Source: Clostridia bacterium
GTDB lineage: Bacteria; Bacillota; Clostridia; Christensenellales; CAG-138
Direction: 5' to 3'
Length of the DNA stretch: 46,094 nucleotides
Assembly (NCBI GenBank): GCA_016292635.1
Contig: JAEDIC010000017.1
Location: 1 to 46,094, forward strand
Shown here one piece after another: positions 9,085 through 17,421 of this stretch. Every line of letters begins with the position of its first letter. Within the stretch, counting starts at the first letter, position 1. A model generated the notes under the pieces. It was not told where the DNA came from. It worked only from the letters and a program-made list of their open reading frames with translations, and did not search any database. The position numbers and the translations under genes are program-made.

Positions 9085-9116
9085 GCCCGAACCGTATCCC
9101 GGTCCGGGCTATTTTT
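9085..9116 (+). terminator. Terminator after the YitT-family gene
   Basis: GCCCG-A-ACCG pairs with CGGT-C-CGGGC (9085-9109, one A-C mismatch, TATCC loop), followed by TATTTTTATG. It separates the convergent YitT and spoIIE genes. The T-tract touches the last codon of spoIIE. Confidence 0.75.
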
Positions 9117-10812
9117 ATGCCTGAGATTTTACCACCCCCACCATAACGCTCATGTCGTCCTGCCTTCCCTTCCCCATGGCGGCCATGAGCAGGGCCTTTG
9201 CCATTTCTCTCGGGTCTCCTCCGGAGCCAAGGGAGGCTATGACGGATACCATGCCCTCCCCAAGGGCGTCGGTTATGCCGTCTGTTGCCATTATCACTGC
9301 GTCCCCGTGCCGTAAGGTAAGCTCCTTTCTTGCCGGGCGTATGGGTTCCACTATACCTATGGGCAGAGTTTCTGCCTTAAGCTCCGTCACCTCCCCTTCC
9401 CTCAATATATATGTGGACGGCGCTCCCAGCTTAACAAAGCGGGCCGCTCCGCTTGCATAGTCAAATGTCATCGCGTCAAGGGTGGCATACATATCGTATT
9501 CCCCCTTGCATATAAGCAGCCGGTTCACGCAGTCCAGCGCGTCCAGCTCCTTCACTCCTATGCTCATAAGGTCTCCTGCCAGGGATACCGCCGCCCGGCT
9601 TTCCCGCCGGGCCAGGGGGCCGCTGCCCATGCCGTCGGAAAGTATTATCAGCTTGCCGCTGCCCAGTTCCCTTACCGTCATGCTGTCACCCGCCTCCTTT
9701 GAGCCCTCCTTTGGACAGGATGCCCCGCCGCATTCCATAGAGAAGCGAAGGTTCTGATACGGCACGGCATGTATGGAGGTCATGGCCTCGCTTACGCATC
9801 TGAGCTGCTTTCCGGCAAAAAGCTCCGCTTCGCACTCCGGGCTTGCTTCAAGGAGGGCAGATACCCTGTCCAGCACTACCGCCGCATCCTTTACCCTGCC
9901 TTCCATGCCCTTTAGCCTGCGGCTGGCCTTTTCCCCCTCCGGCAGCAGGCTTTTTCCCGCCGCCGCAAGCCAGCCCTCCGGCATCAGCAGGCACAGCAGC
10001 ACACCTATGCCGGCTTCCCCTATGGTCGCCGTGCCGCAGCCGCAGTAATAGCAGCAAACCCCCATCACCAGAAAGAACGCGCAGCATACATACAGCCTTT
10101 TGCCCAGCCTGCAGGCGGCGAGAGCGGCTATCACCATGGCCCCCACAACCGCCATATCCCCTCCGCACAGCACAAGGGCAGTGCCGGTCACGGCGGCAGC
10201 CGCTACGGCATAAGTTCCGGCGCAGCAGCAAAGCGCCGCGGTGGCAAAGGCCGCCGTCGCCCCGCCAAGGCTTGCCCCGCCTATTGCAAGGCTGCTTCCC
10301 CCGGCGCATATACCGCCCAGGGTAAGGAACAACCCCGTCATATCCCGCTGGGTTATGGTTTTGCCAAGCCTGCCCCTGCTTATAGCTCGTCCCGCCCTGT
10401 AAAAGGCCGCGACAAATACCAGCGAAGCGGAAAGCTGTGCCAATCCCGTCATTGCGTCGTATACGGATTCTATATAAAAGAAAGGCGCCGTGAGCAGCCC
10501 ACCGCATACCAGCAGCATTGTATAATCCCGCCGCCTCGGCCTTGCGCACCCTTCCCAGATAAGGCAAAGTATCATGAACAGCGCCGTATGGCAAAGGCCT
10601 GTCCATCTTTTAAACAGCGCCGCCCCCGCCACGGCCCCAAGGACAGGGCCCCATCTTCGCCCAAGCATACGCCCGGCGCAGGCGGAGGCGGGCCCCATGG
10701 GATATATGTTCCATGCGCCCCCCATGCCCAGCACAAAGCCAAGGCAGAAGCCCGCCGCTTCTCCCCTGTTTATGGCTTTCACCCGGTTTATTATCCGCGC
10801 CCCGATCTCCAT
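9115..10812 (-). CDS. spoIIE: SpoIIE-family PP2C phosphatase, short form (stage II sporulation)
   Basis: A polytopic membrane serine phosphatase, by family knowledge the activator of sigma-F in the forespore through SpoIIAA-P. This protein is 565 aa. Residues 1 to about 290 contain about nine to ten hydrophobic helices. After a short linker, the PP2C domain covers about 365-565, with metal-binding Asp motifs ILSDGMGSG, MATDGITDAL and RQDDMSVMV. B. subtilis SpoIIE is about 827 aa, so most of its central FtsZ-interacting region is missing. The start is set by GGGGAGGTGCCC; a further 66 upstream in-frame codons lack a ribosome-binding site and are not counted. Two Spo0A-box-like sites lie upstream. 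It follows the V-ATPase operon but is separated by a terminator. Confidence 0.9.
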   Translation of the reverse strand: MEIGARIINRVKAINRGEAAGFCLGFVLGMGGAWNIYPMGPASACAGRMLGRRWGPVLGAVAGAALFKRWTGLCHTALFMILCLIWEGCARPRRRDYTMLLVCGGLLTAPFFYIESVYDAMTGLAQLSASLVFVAAFYRAGRAISRGRLGKTITQRDMTGLFLTLGGICAGGSSLAIGGASLGGATAAFATAALCCCAGTYAVAAAAVTGTALVLCGGDMAVVGAMVIAALAACRLGKRLYVCCAFFLVMGVCCYYCGCGTATIGEAGIGVLLCLLMPEGWLAAAGKSLLPEGEKASRRLKGMEGRVKDAAVVLDRVSALLEASPECEAELFAGKQLRCVSEAMTSIHAVPYQNLRFSMECGGASCPKEGSKEAGDSMTVRELGSGKLIILSDGMGSGPLARRESRAAVSLAGDLMSIGVKELDALDCVNRLLICKGEYDMYATLDAMTFDYASGAARFVKLGAPSTYILREGEVTELKAETLPIGIVEPIRPARKELTLRHGDAVIMATDGITDALGEGMVSVIASLGSGGDPREMAKALLMAAMGKGRQDDMSVMVGVVKSQA

Positions 10813-10871
10813 GGGCACCTCCCCTGTATACCTTGTCACCACAAGTGTAACAAAGGCGCACCGGCATATGC

Positions 10872-10901
10872 TGTCGATGGGACAGCGGGAGATGTGTCGA
10901 T
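10872..10901. promoter_or_regulatory. Two Spo0A-box-like sites upstream of spoIIE
   Basis: TGTCGAT occurs at 10872-10878 and again at 10895-10901, 23 nt apart. Each matches 6 of 7 positions of the Spo0A box TGTCGAA. They lie 60-90 nt upstream of the spoIIE start. Spo0A-dependent control of spoIIE is established in Bacillus; it is inferred here. A TTGTTA-N17-TATACA pair closer to the gene would leave a leader too short to keep the ribosome-binding site, so I do not call it. Confidence 0.35.
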
Positions 10902-11006
10902 TGCTGGTAAGTGATGCCGGGAAAAATAAACGGCGGTGTGTCAAAAATATATAAATATGTTGCCATACGTTATATTGACATATAATTCCTTTTTTCTTCA
11001 AAATAC

Positions 11007-11039
11007 CCAAAAGCCACCCATAGTTTGGGTGGCTTTTGG
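11007..11039 (-). terminator. Terminator of the V-type ATPase operon
   Basis: A 13-bp perfect stem (CCAAAAGCCACCC at 11007-11019 with GGGTGGCTTTTGG at 11027-11039) has a 7-nt loop. It lies 20 nt after the stop of the last operon gene. The minus-strand trailer is GTATTTTG, a weak T-tract, but the stem is long. Confidence 0.75.
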
Positions 11040-11059
11040 GGGTTTTTAGTTTGTGTGGG

Positions 11060-11689
11060 TTATTCCCTGTTCGCCAGCATTTCCTTGGTTTTCATCAGGC
11101 GGGTGGTGTTGCCTCTGTCGTTCTCATCCAGCTTCATTTTTATCATGCGGATGGCCTCGTCAAACTGAGGTATCATAACGTACTCAAGGGCATTTACCCG
11201 GCGGCGGGTCTTTTCAATCTCATCTGCAAGGCTGTTGCAGATCTTTTCAACCTCTGCCAGCTCTATGAGCATGGGCAAAACCTCGGAAAACTGCTGAACT
11301 GCGCCGTCCAGCTCAGAGCTGGTGGTCATGAAGCCATAGGGATAGTCAAATCCCTCGGTGGTCTGAAGCTCAATTTTGGGCATCTTCAATGACAGAACAT
11401 ACTGTATGCCCACGGATACATTGGCGGGGCGAGCGGGATAGGCCAGCGCCTCCTCAACGGCCTCTGTGCTCATCTGGGCCCGGGCCAGCACGAATTCCTG
11501 CATTGCGGCACCAAGTTTCTCTTCCACCTGCTCCCGCAGCTCCTTGTTGCGGCGGACGTACAGGATAAAGCGGCGCACCATTTCATCCCGCTTATCCTTC
11601 ATCAGCTTATGCCCTCGCACGGCGACCTTGCGCTTTTTCTTAAGGTTGGTCAGCTCCATGCGGGTAGGCTTTACCTGCATCTGGGCCAT
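11060..11689 (-). CDS. atpD: V-type ATP synthase subunit D (central stalk)
   Basis: A 209-aa subunit that forms the rotor shaft of V-type ATPases, inserted in the A3B3 head. The sequence starts with the family motif KPTRMELTNLKKKRKVA and is mostly long coiled-coil helices at both ends, as expected. Last gene of the operon, 3 nt after atpB. The start follows AGGAGGAG. Confidence 0.95.
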   Translation of the reverse strand: MAQMQVKPTRMELTNLKKKRKVAVRGHKLMKDKRDEMVRRFILYVRRNKELREQVEEKLGAAMQEFVLARAQMSTEAVEEALAYPARPANVSVGIQYVLSLKMPKIELQTTEGFDYPYGFMTTSSELDGAVQQFSEVLPMLIELAEVEKICNSLADEIEKTRRRVNALEYVMIPQFDEAIRMIKMKLDENDRGNTTRLMKTKEMLANRE

Positions 11690-11692
11690 AGG

Positions 11693-13072
11693 CTACTCCT
11701 CCTTGGCGGGAAGATACTTATCGAGATAGGCGTCCCTGATTCGCTTGAGTTCGTTGCGGGGCAGTATGCTCAATAGCTTCCAGCCGATATCCAGAGTTTC
11801 CTCAATGGTGCGGTTGGTATAAAAGCCCTGGGATACATACTGCTCCTCAAATGCATCCGCAAACTTGGCGTACAGCTTATCCGTGTCGGACAATGCGGCG
11901 TCGCCCAGTATTACCGCCAGCTCCTTTGCGTCCTTACCGCGGGAATATGCGGCGAACAGCTGGTTCATGGTGTCGGCATGGTCTTCACGGGTCTTGCCCT
12001 TGCCAATACCCTTATCCTTAAGACGGGACAGGGAAGGCAGGACGTTTACCGGAGGAGTAAGGCCGCGGCGGTGCAGATCACGGGAAAGTATTATCTGGCC
12101 CTCGGTTATGTAGCCGGTAAGGTCGGGTATGGGGTGGGTTATGTCGTCTTCAGGCATGGACAGTATGGGTATCATGGTGATGGAGCCTACGTTGTCCTTT
12201 ATTCGGCCTGCACGCTCATACATGGTGGCAAGGTCGGTGTAAAGGTAGCCGGGGTAGCCGCGGCGTCCGGGAACTTCCTTACGGGCGGCGGATACCTCAC
12301 GCAGAGCCTCCGCGTAGTTGGTAATGTCGGTTATGATTACCAGTACGTGCATACCCAGATCGTACGCAAGATACTCCGCTGCGGTCAGCGCCATACGGGG
12401 AGTGGCTATACGCTCAATGGCAGGGTCGTTTGCCAGGTTTATGAACGTTACAGTGCGGTCGATTGCGCCGGTTGCGCGGAAGTCGGAGGTAAAGAAGTCC
12501 GCTTCCTCGAAAGTTATACCAACGGCGGCAAATACAACGGCGAAGCCTTCATCCGTTCCGCGAACTCGCGCCTGGCGGGCGATCTGTGCGGCAAGGTTTG
12601 CGTGGGGCAGACCGGAGCCTGAGAACACGGGCAGCTTCTGCCCACGAACCAGGGTGTTCAGGCCGTCTATTGCGGAAACGCCCGTCTGAATGAATTCGTT
12701 AGGGTAGTCACGGGCGGCAGGGTTGATGGGGGCGCCGTTGATATCAAGGCGCTTTTCCGGTATAAGCTCTGCGCCGCCGTCGATGGGGCGGCCCATGCCG
12801 TCGAATACTCGGCCCAGCATATCAGGGGCAACCGCAAGCTCAATGGAGTGACCAAGGAACTTTGCCTTGGAGTCCGCTATGCGCAGGCCCTGAGAGCCTT
12901 CGAACAGCTGGAGCAGCGCCTTGTCCTGATTGATCTCCAGTACCTTGCCCCGGCGGAGGCTGCCGTCAGCCTGCTCTATTTCCACCAGTTCGTCGTATTT
13001 TACTCCTTCTACCTGGTCAACCAGCATAAGAGGGCCGGCAACTTCTTTAATGGTACGGTATTCTTTTTTCAT
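11693..13072 (-). CDS. atpB: V-type ATP synthase subunit B (non-catalytic nucleotide-binding)
   Basis: A 459-aa regulatory subunit of the A3B3 hexamer. It has the beta-barrel N-terminus, the central alpha/beta ATPase fold with GSGLPHANLAAQIARQA in place of a true P-loop, and the conserved VLPSLSRLKDKGIGKGKTRE stretch. Length matches the family. Its ATG overlaps the stop of atpA by one base (TAATG), so translation is probably coupled. Confidence 0.97.
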   Translation of the reverse strand: MKKEYRTIKEVAGPLMLVDQVEGVKYDELVEIEQADGSLRRGKVLEINQDKALLQLFEGSQGLRIADSKAKFLGHSIELAVAPDMLGRVFDGMGRPIDGGAELIPEKRLDINGAPINPAARDYPNEFIQTGVSAIDGLNTLVRGQKLPVFSGSGLPHANLAAQIARQARVRGTDEGFAVVFAAVGITFEEADFFTSDFRATGAIDRTVTFINLANDPAIERIATPRMALTAAEYLAYDLGMHVLVIITDITNYAEALREVSAARKEVPGRRGYPGYLYTDLATMYERAGRIKDNVGSITMIPILSMPEDDITHPIPDLTGYITEGQIILSRDLHRRGLTPPVNVLPSLSRLKDKGIGKGKTREDHADTMNQLFAAYSRGKDAKELAVILGDAALSDTDKLYAKFADAFEEQYVSQGFYTNRTIEETLDIGWKLLSILPRNELKRIRDAYLDKYLPAKEE

Positions 13073-14844
13073 TATTCCTCACCTCCGTGGGTAAGTTCTC
13101 CTATCTGTGCATCCAGGGCTGCCATGATCTCCTCATAGCGGGCTCTGCATTCGTCCTCCTCCACATACTTGAAGCGGCCGATTTCCTCGCGAACGGGCAG
13201 AGACGCCAGCTTGCTGAAGGATGCGTCCTTCTCAAGGGCAGCCACGCTCTTCTCATAATAAGCTATGATAAGGTGCAGCATCATGGCCTGCTTTTCTGGG
13301 GATGCGTAGGTATCCACCTCGTGGAAGGCGTTCTGATGCAGATAGTCCTCTCGTATGGAGCGGGAAGCTTCAAGGGTAAGGCGGTCACGGTAGCTGAGGG
13401 CGTCAATACCAACCAGACGCACGATCTCTTCCAGCTCGCTCTCTTCCTGCAGCATGTTCATCAGCTTCTGTACCATGACGGTCCATTCGGGGTCAACCTC
13501 TTTATTGAACCAGGGACCAATGCGGTCAAGGTACAGGGAATAGGAAGTCAGCCAATCGATGGCGGGGAAGTGGCGGGCGTATGCCAGCTTGGAGCTAAGG
13601 CCCCAGAATACCTTAACGGTACGCAGGGTAGCCTGGGAAACAGGCTCGGAAATATCGCCGCCCGGAGGGGAAACCGCGCCTATGGCGGTAACGGCGCCGG
13701 TGCGTCCTTCGCTGCCCAGTACCACAACGGAGCCCGCTCTCTCGTAGAACTCGGCAAGGCGGCTGCCAAGGTATGCGGGGTAGCCTTCTTCGCCGGGCAT
13801 TTCTTCCAGTCGTCCGCTCATCTCGCGAAGGGCCTCGGCCCAGCGGGAGGTGGAGTCTGCCATGATGGCCACCTTGTAGCCCATGTCGCGGAAGTACTCG
13901 GCGATGGTTATGCCGGTGTAGATGGAAGCTTCGCGAGCCGCAACAGGCATATCGGAAGTGTTGGCTATAAGTACGGTACGCTTCATAAGGGAGAGGCCGG
14001 TGCGGGGATCGTTCAGCTCCGGGAACTCCATAAGAACGTCCGTCATCTCGTTGCCGCGCTCGCCGCAGCCAACGTATACGATTATGTCCGCATCTGCCCA
14101 CTTTGCAAGCTGATGCTGAACAACCGTCTTACCGGAACCGAACGGGCCGGGAACTGCCGCCACGCCGCCCTTTGCAACGGGGAACAGCGTGTCTATAACG
14201 CGCTGACCGGTTATCATGGGCTCGCTGGGGGCCATTTTCTGTGCGTAGGGGCGGCCCATTCGAACGGGCCACTTCTGCAGCATGGGCAGCTCTTTTATGC
14301 TGCCGTCGGGCTGCTCAAGCTTCGCTATGGGGGTAAGGACGTTTGCTTCGCCCGAGAATATCCAGGTAAGCTTACCGGATACTTTGGGAGGCACCATTAC
14401 CTTATGGAGAACCGCCTCGGTCTCCTGAACGGTACCCAGTATATCGCCCTCCTTAAGCTCATCGCCAACCTTGGCAACGGGAACGAAGTTCCACAGCTTT
14501 TCGTGGTCGATGGAGTTTACCTCTATACCGCGGGTAATACGGTCGCCGGCCTGCTCCTTGATTTTATCAAGGGGACGCTGTATGCCGTCGTATATGGACT
14601 CTATGAGGCCGGGGGCCAGCTCAACGCTCAAGGGCGCACCGGTGGATTCCACGGGCTCGCCGGGGCCTATGCCGCCGGTCTCTTCATAAACCTGTATGGA
14701 GGCCCTGTCGCCTCTTAATTCTATGACCTCGCCTATAAGGTGCTTATCGGATACGCGGACCACGTCGTACATCTGTACGTCCGCCATGCCGGAAGCAACG
14801 ATCAGCGGGCCGGATACTTTAACGATGGTTCCCTTTACTGCCAT
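13072..14844 (-). CDS. atpA: V-type ATP synthase subunit A (catalytic)
   Basis: A 590-aa catalytic subunit. It shows the N-terminal barrel (GTIVKVSGPLIVASGM), the bulge domain specific to V/A-type A subunits (about 110-190), the P-loop GPFGSGKTVVQ near residue 230, and the GERGNEM and SRWAEALRE motifs of the active site. By family knowledge it couples ATP hydrolysis or synthesis to rotation. It is flanked by atpF (1-nt spacing in effect) and atpB (1-nt overlap). Confidence 0.98.
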   Translation of the reverse strand: MAVKGTIVKVSGPLIVASGMADVQMYDVVRVSDKHLIGEVIELRGDRASIQVYEETGGIGPGEPVESTGAPLSVELAPGLIESIYDGIQRPLDKIKEQAGDRITRGIEVNSIDHEKLWNFVPVAKVGDELKEGDILGTVQETEAVLHKVMVPPKVSGKLTWIFSGEANVLTPIAKLEQPDGSIKELPMLQKWPVRMGRPYAQKMAPSEPMITGQRVIDTLFPVAKGGVAAVPGPFGSGKTVVQHQLAKWADADIIVYVGCGERGNEMTDVLMEFPELNDPRTGLSLMKRTVLIANTSDMPVAAREASIYTGITIAEYFRDMGYKVAIMADSTSRWAEALREMSGRLEEMPGEEGYPAYLGSRLAEFYERAGSVVVLGSEGRTGAVTAIGAVSPPGGDISEPVSQATLRTVKVFWGLSSKLAYARHFPAIDWLTSYSLYLDRIGPWFNKEVDPEWTVMVQKLMNMLQEESELEEIVRLVGIDALSYRDRLTLEASRSIREDYLHQNAFHEVDTYASPEKQAMMLHLIIAYYEKSVAALEKDASFSKLASLPVREEIGRFKYVEEDECRARYEEIMAALDAQIGELTHGGEE

Positions 14845-15189
14845 TTATTTGTCCTCCGAAAATAGTATGTCCGCGCCTATTGCCTTTTCCACATTGGCCT
14901 TTATGTTTGCCATTGCCACGCCGGATGCCCCGTGGGAGTCCGGAATGGGTATTATGGCGGGGAAGGTATCGGACTTGAATTTGTTGATGGCCTCTGTGCA
15001 GCAGGCATAGAGGGGTTCGGTAAGGAATATAACCTTGCAGCCCTCCCGGGCAAGGCGGTATATCAGCTTTTCGGCTTTTTCGCTATCCGTTTCATCGAAT
15101 ACCTGCAGCCCAACCGCCTTCGCAAGGAGCACTGAGTCCCGGTCGCCTATCATGGCTATATCTGCTTTTTTATGATCCATACAGCTCAC
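14845..15189 (-). CDS. atpF: V-type ATP synthase subunit F (central stalk)
   Basis: A small Rossmann-like stalk subunit of 114 aa (111 if the internal ATG is used). Family features are IAMIGDRDSVLLAKAVGL at the N-terminus and IPIPDSHGASG near the C-terminus. The first start is a GTG at 15187-15189 with GGAAAGG at good spacing; an ATG follows three codons later at 15178-15180. The gene overlaps the end of atpC by 20 nt (11 nt from the ATG). I keep GTG because of the ribosome-binding site spacing. Confidence 0.92.
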   Translation of the reverse strand: MSCMDHKKADIAMIGDRDSVLLAKAVGLQVFDETDSEKAEKLIYRLAREGCKVIFLTEPLYACCTEAINKFKSDTFPAIIPIPDSHGASGVAMANIKANVEKAIGADILFSEDK

Positions 15190-16156
15190 GCAGCCTTTCC
15201 GTTATCACGCTGTCCGGCAAGCGGTTGCGCTTTGCCGTGAGTATAAGCCTGAGGCACTTTGCCTCCTGCTCCCTTGCCAAAAGATATGCTATTACGGGGA
15301 GAATGCTGTCCTCCTCAAACTTGCCCTTCTGCACCAGGGAGATAAGATAATTATCCCGCTCCCTTTCCAGAGGAGAAAGGCTTCCGCTCTTCTGGTAAGC
15401 GTCCAGTCCCCGAGTTATCCAATCCCTGGCGGGGCCTGCAGCCAGCAGCTTTATAAGGCCGTCCGCGGGGGCTTCCAGCCCCTGCATAAGCTTTGCCTCC
15501 GTAACATTTCCCGCAGGCAGCATCGCAGCCCTAAGCTTTTCCGGCCCGCCGCCCATGGCTCTGATTCTGAGCATCGCCAGCAGGTTTGAAAAATCCGCCA
15601 TGCCCTTGAAATAGTCCTTCACAAAGCCCTTTTTGCCAATACGGTATGCGTAGGCTATATAGGCCTTATCCAGTTCCATTGAGATAAGGGCGGGGTCCAC
15701 ATCTGCCTGGAAGGACTGCTCAAGCTCGGTAAGAGCCTTGCTGAATTCCTCCGGCAGTTCTTTATATTCGCTGTTCTGCACCATTTTGCTCAAAGCGTCG
15801 GTGGAGAAGCATCCGCCCGCCATATAGGCCGGCTGGTCGTTTGAGCCCGTGAGCCTCAGCTTAAGCAGCAGCTTAAGGTTGTGTACGTCTGCCTTCATAA
15901 GGAAAAGGTCGGTGGTCTTCTCATCAAAGGTGACCTCTCTTATAAGCTCGCTCGCGGCGGTCAGCTCCCTGTCTATCATGCTCTCCGCCTGTTCAGGCGT
16001 TGCATTTGGCAGCGAACCGTAGCCCATATCCAGCAGGGTACGCATGGCCTCGTCCAGCGTTCCCTCTGCCATGCGCTCCATCCTGTCGCGGTTTATAAGG
16101 TCCTTTTCGTGGCAGCGTATGCGGGTCACGCCGTAGGTTACGCTTTTTTGTGGCAT
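15170..16156 (-). CDS. atpC: V-type ATP synthase subunit C (rotor socket)
   Basis: A 328-aa, largely helical protein (V-type C / archaeal d-like) that connects the central stalk to the membrane rotor ring. It is recognised by its place in the operon and by segments such as VTYGVTRIRCHEKDLI, DVHNLKLLLKLRL and ADFSNLLAMLRIRAMG. Sequence conservation in this subunit is low, so context carries much of the call. It starts 12 nt after atpE. Confidence 0.93.
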   Translation of the reverse strand: MPQKSVTYGVTRIRCHEKDLINRDRMERMAEGTLDEAMRTLLDMGYGSLPNATPEQAESMIDRELTAASELIREVTFDEKTTDLFLMKADVHNLKLLLKLRLTGSNDQPAYMAGGCFSTDALSKMVQNSEYKELPEEFSKALTELEQSFQADVDPALISMELDKAYIAYAYRIGKKGFVKDYFKGMADFSNLLAMLRIRAMGGGPEKLRAAMLPAGNVTEAKLMQGLEAPADGLIKLLAAGPARDWITRGLDAYQKSGSLSPLERERDNYLISLVQKGKFEEDSILPVIAYLLAREQEAKCLRLILTAKRNRLPDSVITERLRELYGS

Positions 16157-16168
16157 AGGCGTTACCCC

Positions 16169-16771
16169 CTATCCGAAGAGTATCTTCGCTACGCCGCTTT
16201 CCTCAGCCTGGCGAAAATCCGAAAGCAGTGCCTCAAAGGAGCAGTTCATTTCATAGCCCTTGCCCCGAAGCAGGAAGCCCCCGTCCACATCCGCGCACTC
16301 GCCCATGGTAAGGGCGTCCTTACCCTTTTCGGCAAGGGCGGCGTTTATGCCGGACAGCAGCTTTTCAGCCCTTTCCTTATCCGCCTTGGCGGGGCAGAGG
16401 GCCTCGCCGCCATGGGCGGCCTTAAGGGCCAGGGCCTGTATCAGCCCATCCCGCGCCTGACCATCCAGTGCGTTCAGCTTATCCAATGCGCCCTTGAAGG
16501 CATCGTCCAACACGCGGCGCTTTGCCGCGAGAGCGAATTTTCTCGCATCAAGCTGGGCGTTGGTGCGGCTGCGTTCCAGTATGTCCTTGGCGGTCACTTC
16601 CGCCTGGGCTGCAAAGCCCGCGCGGATCTTTTCGGCTTCTGCTGCGGCAAGCTCTTTGATGCGATCGGCTTCGGCCTGTGCGGCCCGGGCGCTCACATCG
16701 GCCTCTGCCCGCGCATCTTCCAGTATGCGGGCGGTAAGCCTTTCGGCACCCTTGTTCAAATCGTTTGCCAT
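16169..16771 (-). CDS. atpE: V-type ATP synthase subunit E (peripheral stalk)
   Basis: A 200-aa peripheral stalk subunit. The N-terminal half is a charged Ala/Glu/Lys-rich coiled coil (AARAAQAEADRIKELAAAE-type sequence); the C-terminal half is the globular E domain ending GVAKILFG. It pairs with the G/H subunit to form the stator. It begins 43 nt after the proteolipid gene. Confidence 0.92.
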   Translation of the reverse strand: MANDLNKGAERLTARILEDARAEADVSARAAQAEADRIKELAAAEAEKIRAGFAAQAEVTAKDILERSRTNAQLDARKFALAAKRRVLDDAFKGALDKLNALDGQARDGLIQALALKAAHGGEALCPAKADKERAEKLLSGINAALAEKGKDALTMGECADVDGGFLLRGKGYEMNCSFEALLSDFRQAEESGVAKILFG

Positions 16772-16814
16772 ATATCAAAATCTCCTAAACTTACTTAATT
16801 TGTCAGCGGAAAAA

Positions 16815-17315
16815 TTAAACCGCAACGCCGTTTACCATCAGGAAGGAGAACAGCAGAGCAAGAACCGCATAGGTCTCGACCATTACGGCGAATATGATGG
16901 CTTTACCGGATTCTTCACCACGCTTGCCTACCATTGCGATACCGGAAGCTGCAACTTTACCCTGTGCGATTGCGGAAAGCAGACCGCCAAATGCAATGGG
17001 CAGAGCTGCGAAGAACAGCTGCAGACCCGCAGCCGTGCTGATATCTGCGCCGCCGCCCAAAAGACCGGCCTTGGAGGCGATAACGAAGCCGATCAGCAGG
17101 CCGTATATACCCTGCGTACCGGGGAGCAGCTGGAGAACCAGCACGGAACCGAACTTATCGGGATCCTCAGCTATAACGGCGGCGCCCGCTTGACCCGCAC
17201 GGCCTACGCCCAGAGCGGAGCCTATGCCTGCGATCAATGTTGCCAATACAGCGCCTATGCCTGCAAGTATCTGACCATTGGAACCGATGGAAGAGAGAAA
17301 ATCATAGAAACTCAT
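16815..17315 (-). CDS. atpK: V-type ATP synthase subunit K (two-hairpin proteolipid, Na+-type ligand set)
   Basis: The 166-aa membrane rotor proteolipid is made of two fused hairpins (four spans at about 15-38, 57-82, 95-125, 137-163). The residues that bind Na+ in Enterococcus hirae NtpK are in matching contexts: Leu64 and Thr67-Gln68 in LLPGTQG, Gln118 in AIAQG and Glu147 in MVETYA. This suggests a Na+-translocating enzyme; H+ use cannot be excluded. A TATAAT at 17345-17350 on the minus strand, 30 nt upstream and without a good -35, could be an internal promoter that raises proteolipid output. Confidence 0.96.
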   Translation of the reverse strand: MSFYDFLSSIGSNGQILAGIGAVLATLIAGIGSALGVGRAGQAGAAVIAEDPDKFGSVLVLQLLPGTQGIYGLLIGFVIASKAGLLGGGADISTAAGLQLFFAALPIAFGGLLSAIAQGKVAASGIAMVGKRGEESGKAIIFAVMVETYAVLALLFSFLMVNGVAV

Positions 17316-17421
17316 TTTTGTAAAACCTCCATTTTGAATTAATGATTATATGCTTTAATTATTTTTATGCGGACAGGCCGCAAATTTACTTTTATCAGAG
17401 CCTGCGCCCTGCCTTGGTGTG

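Noticed and set aside
9848..10606. 252-codon minus-strand open frame inside spoIIE
   Set aside because: An out-of-frame shadow, rich in Gly/Arg/Cys with no family pattern.
10817..10850. TTGTTA-N17-TATACA as the spoIIE promoter
   Set aside because: The implied start would leave about 5 nt before the ATG and cut off the strong ribosome-binding site.
13087..14718. 543-codon plus-strand open frame
   Set aside because: A shadow of the catalytic V-ATPase subunit gene; no recognisable protein.
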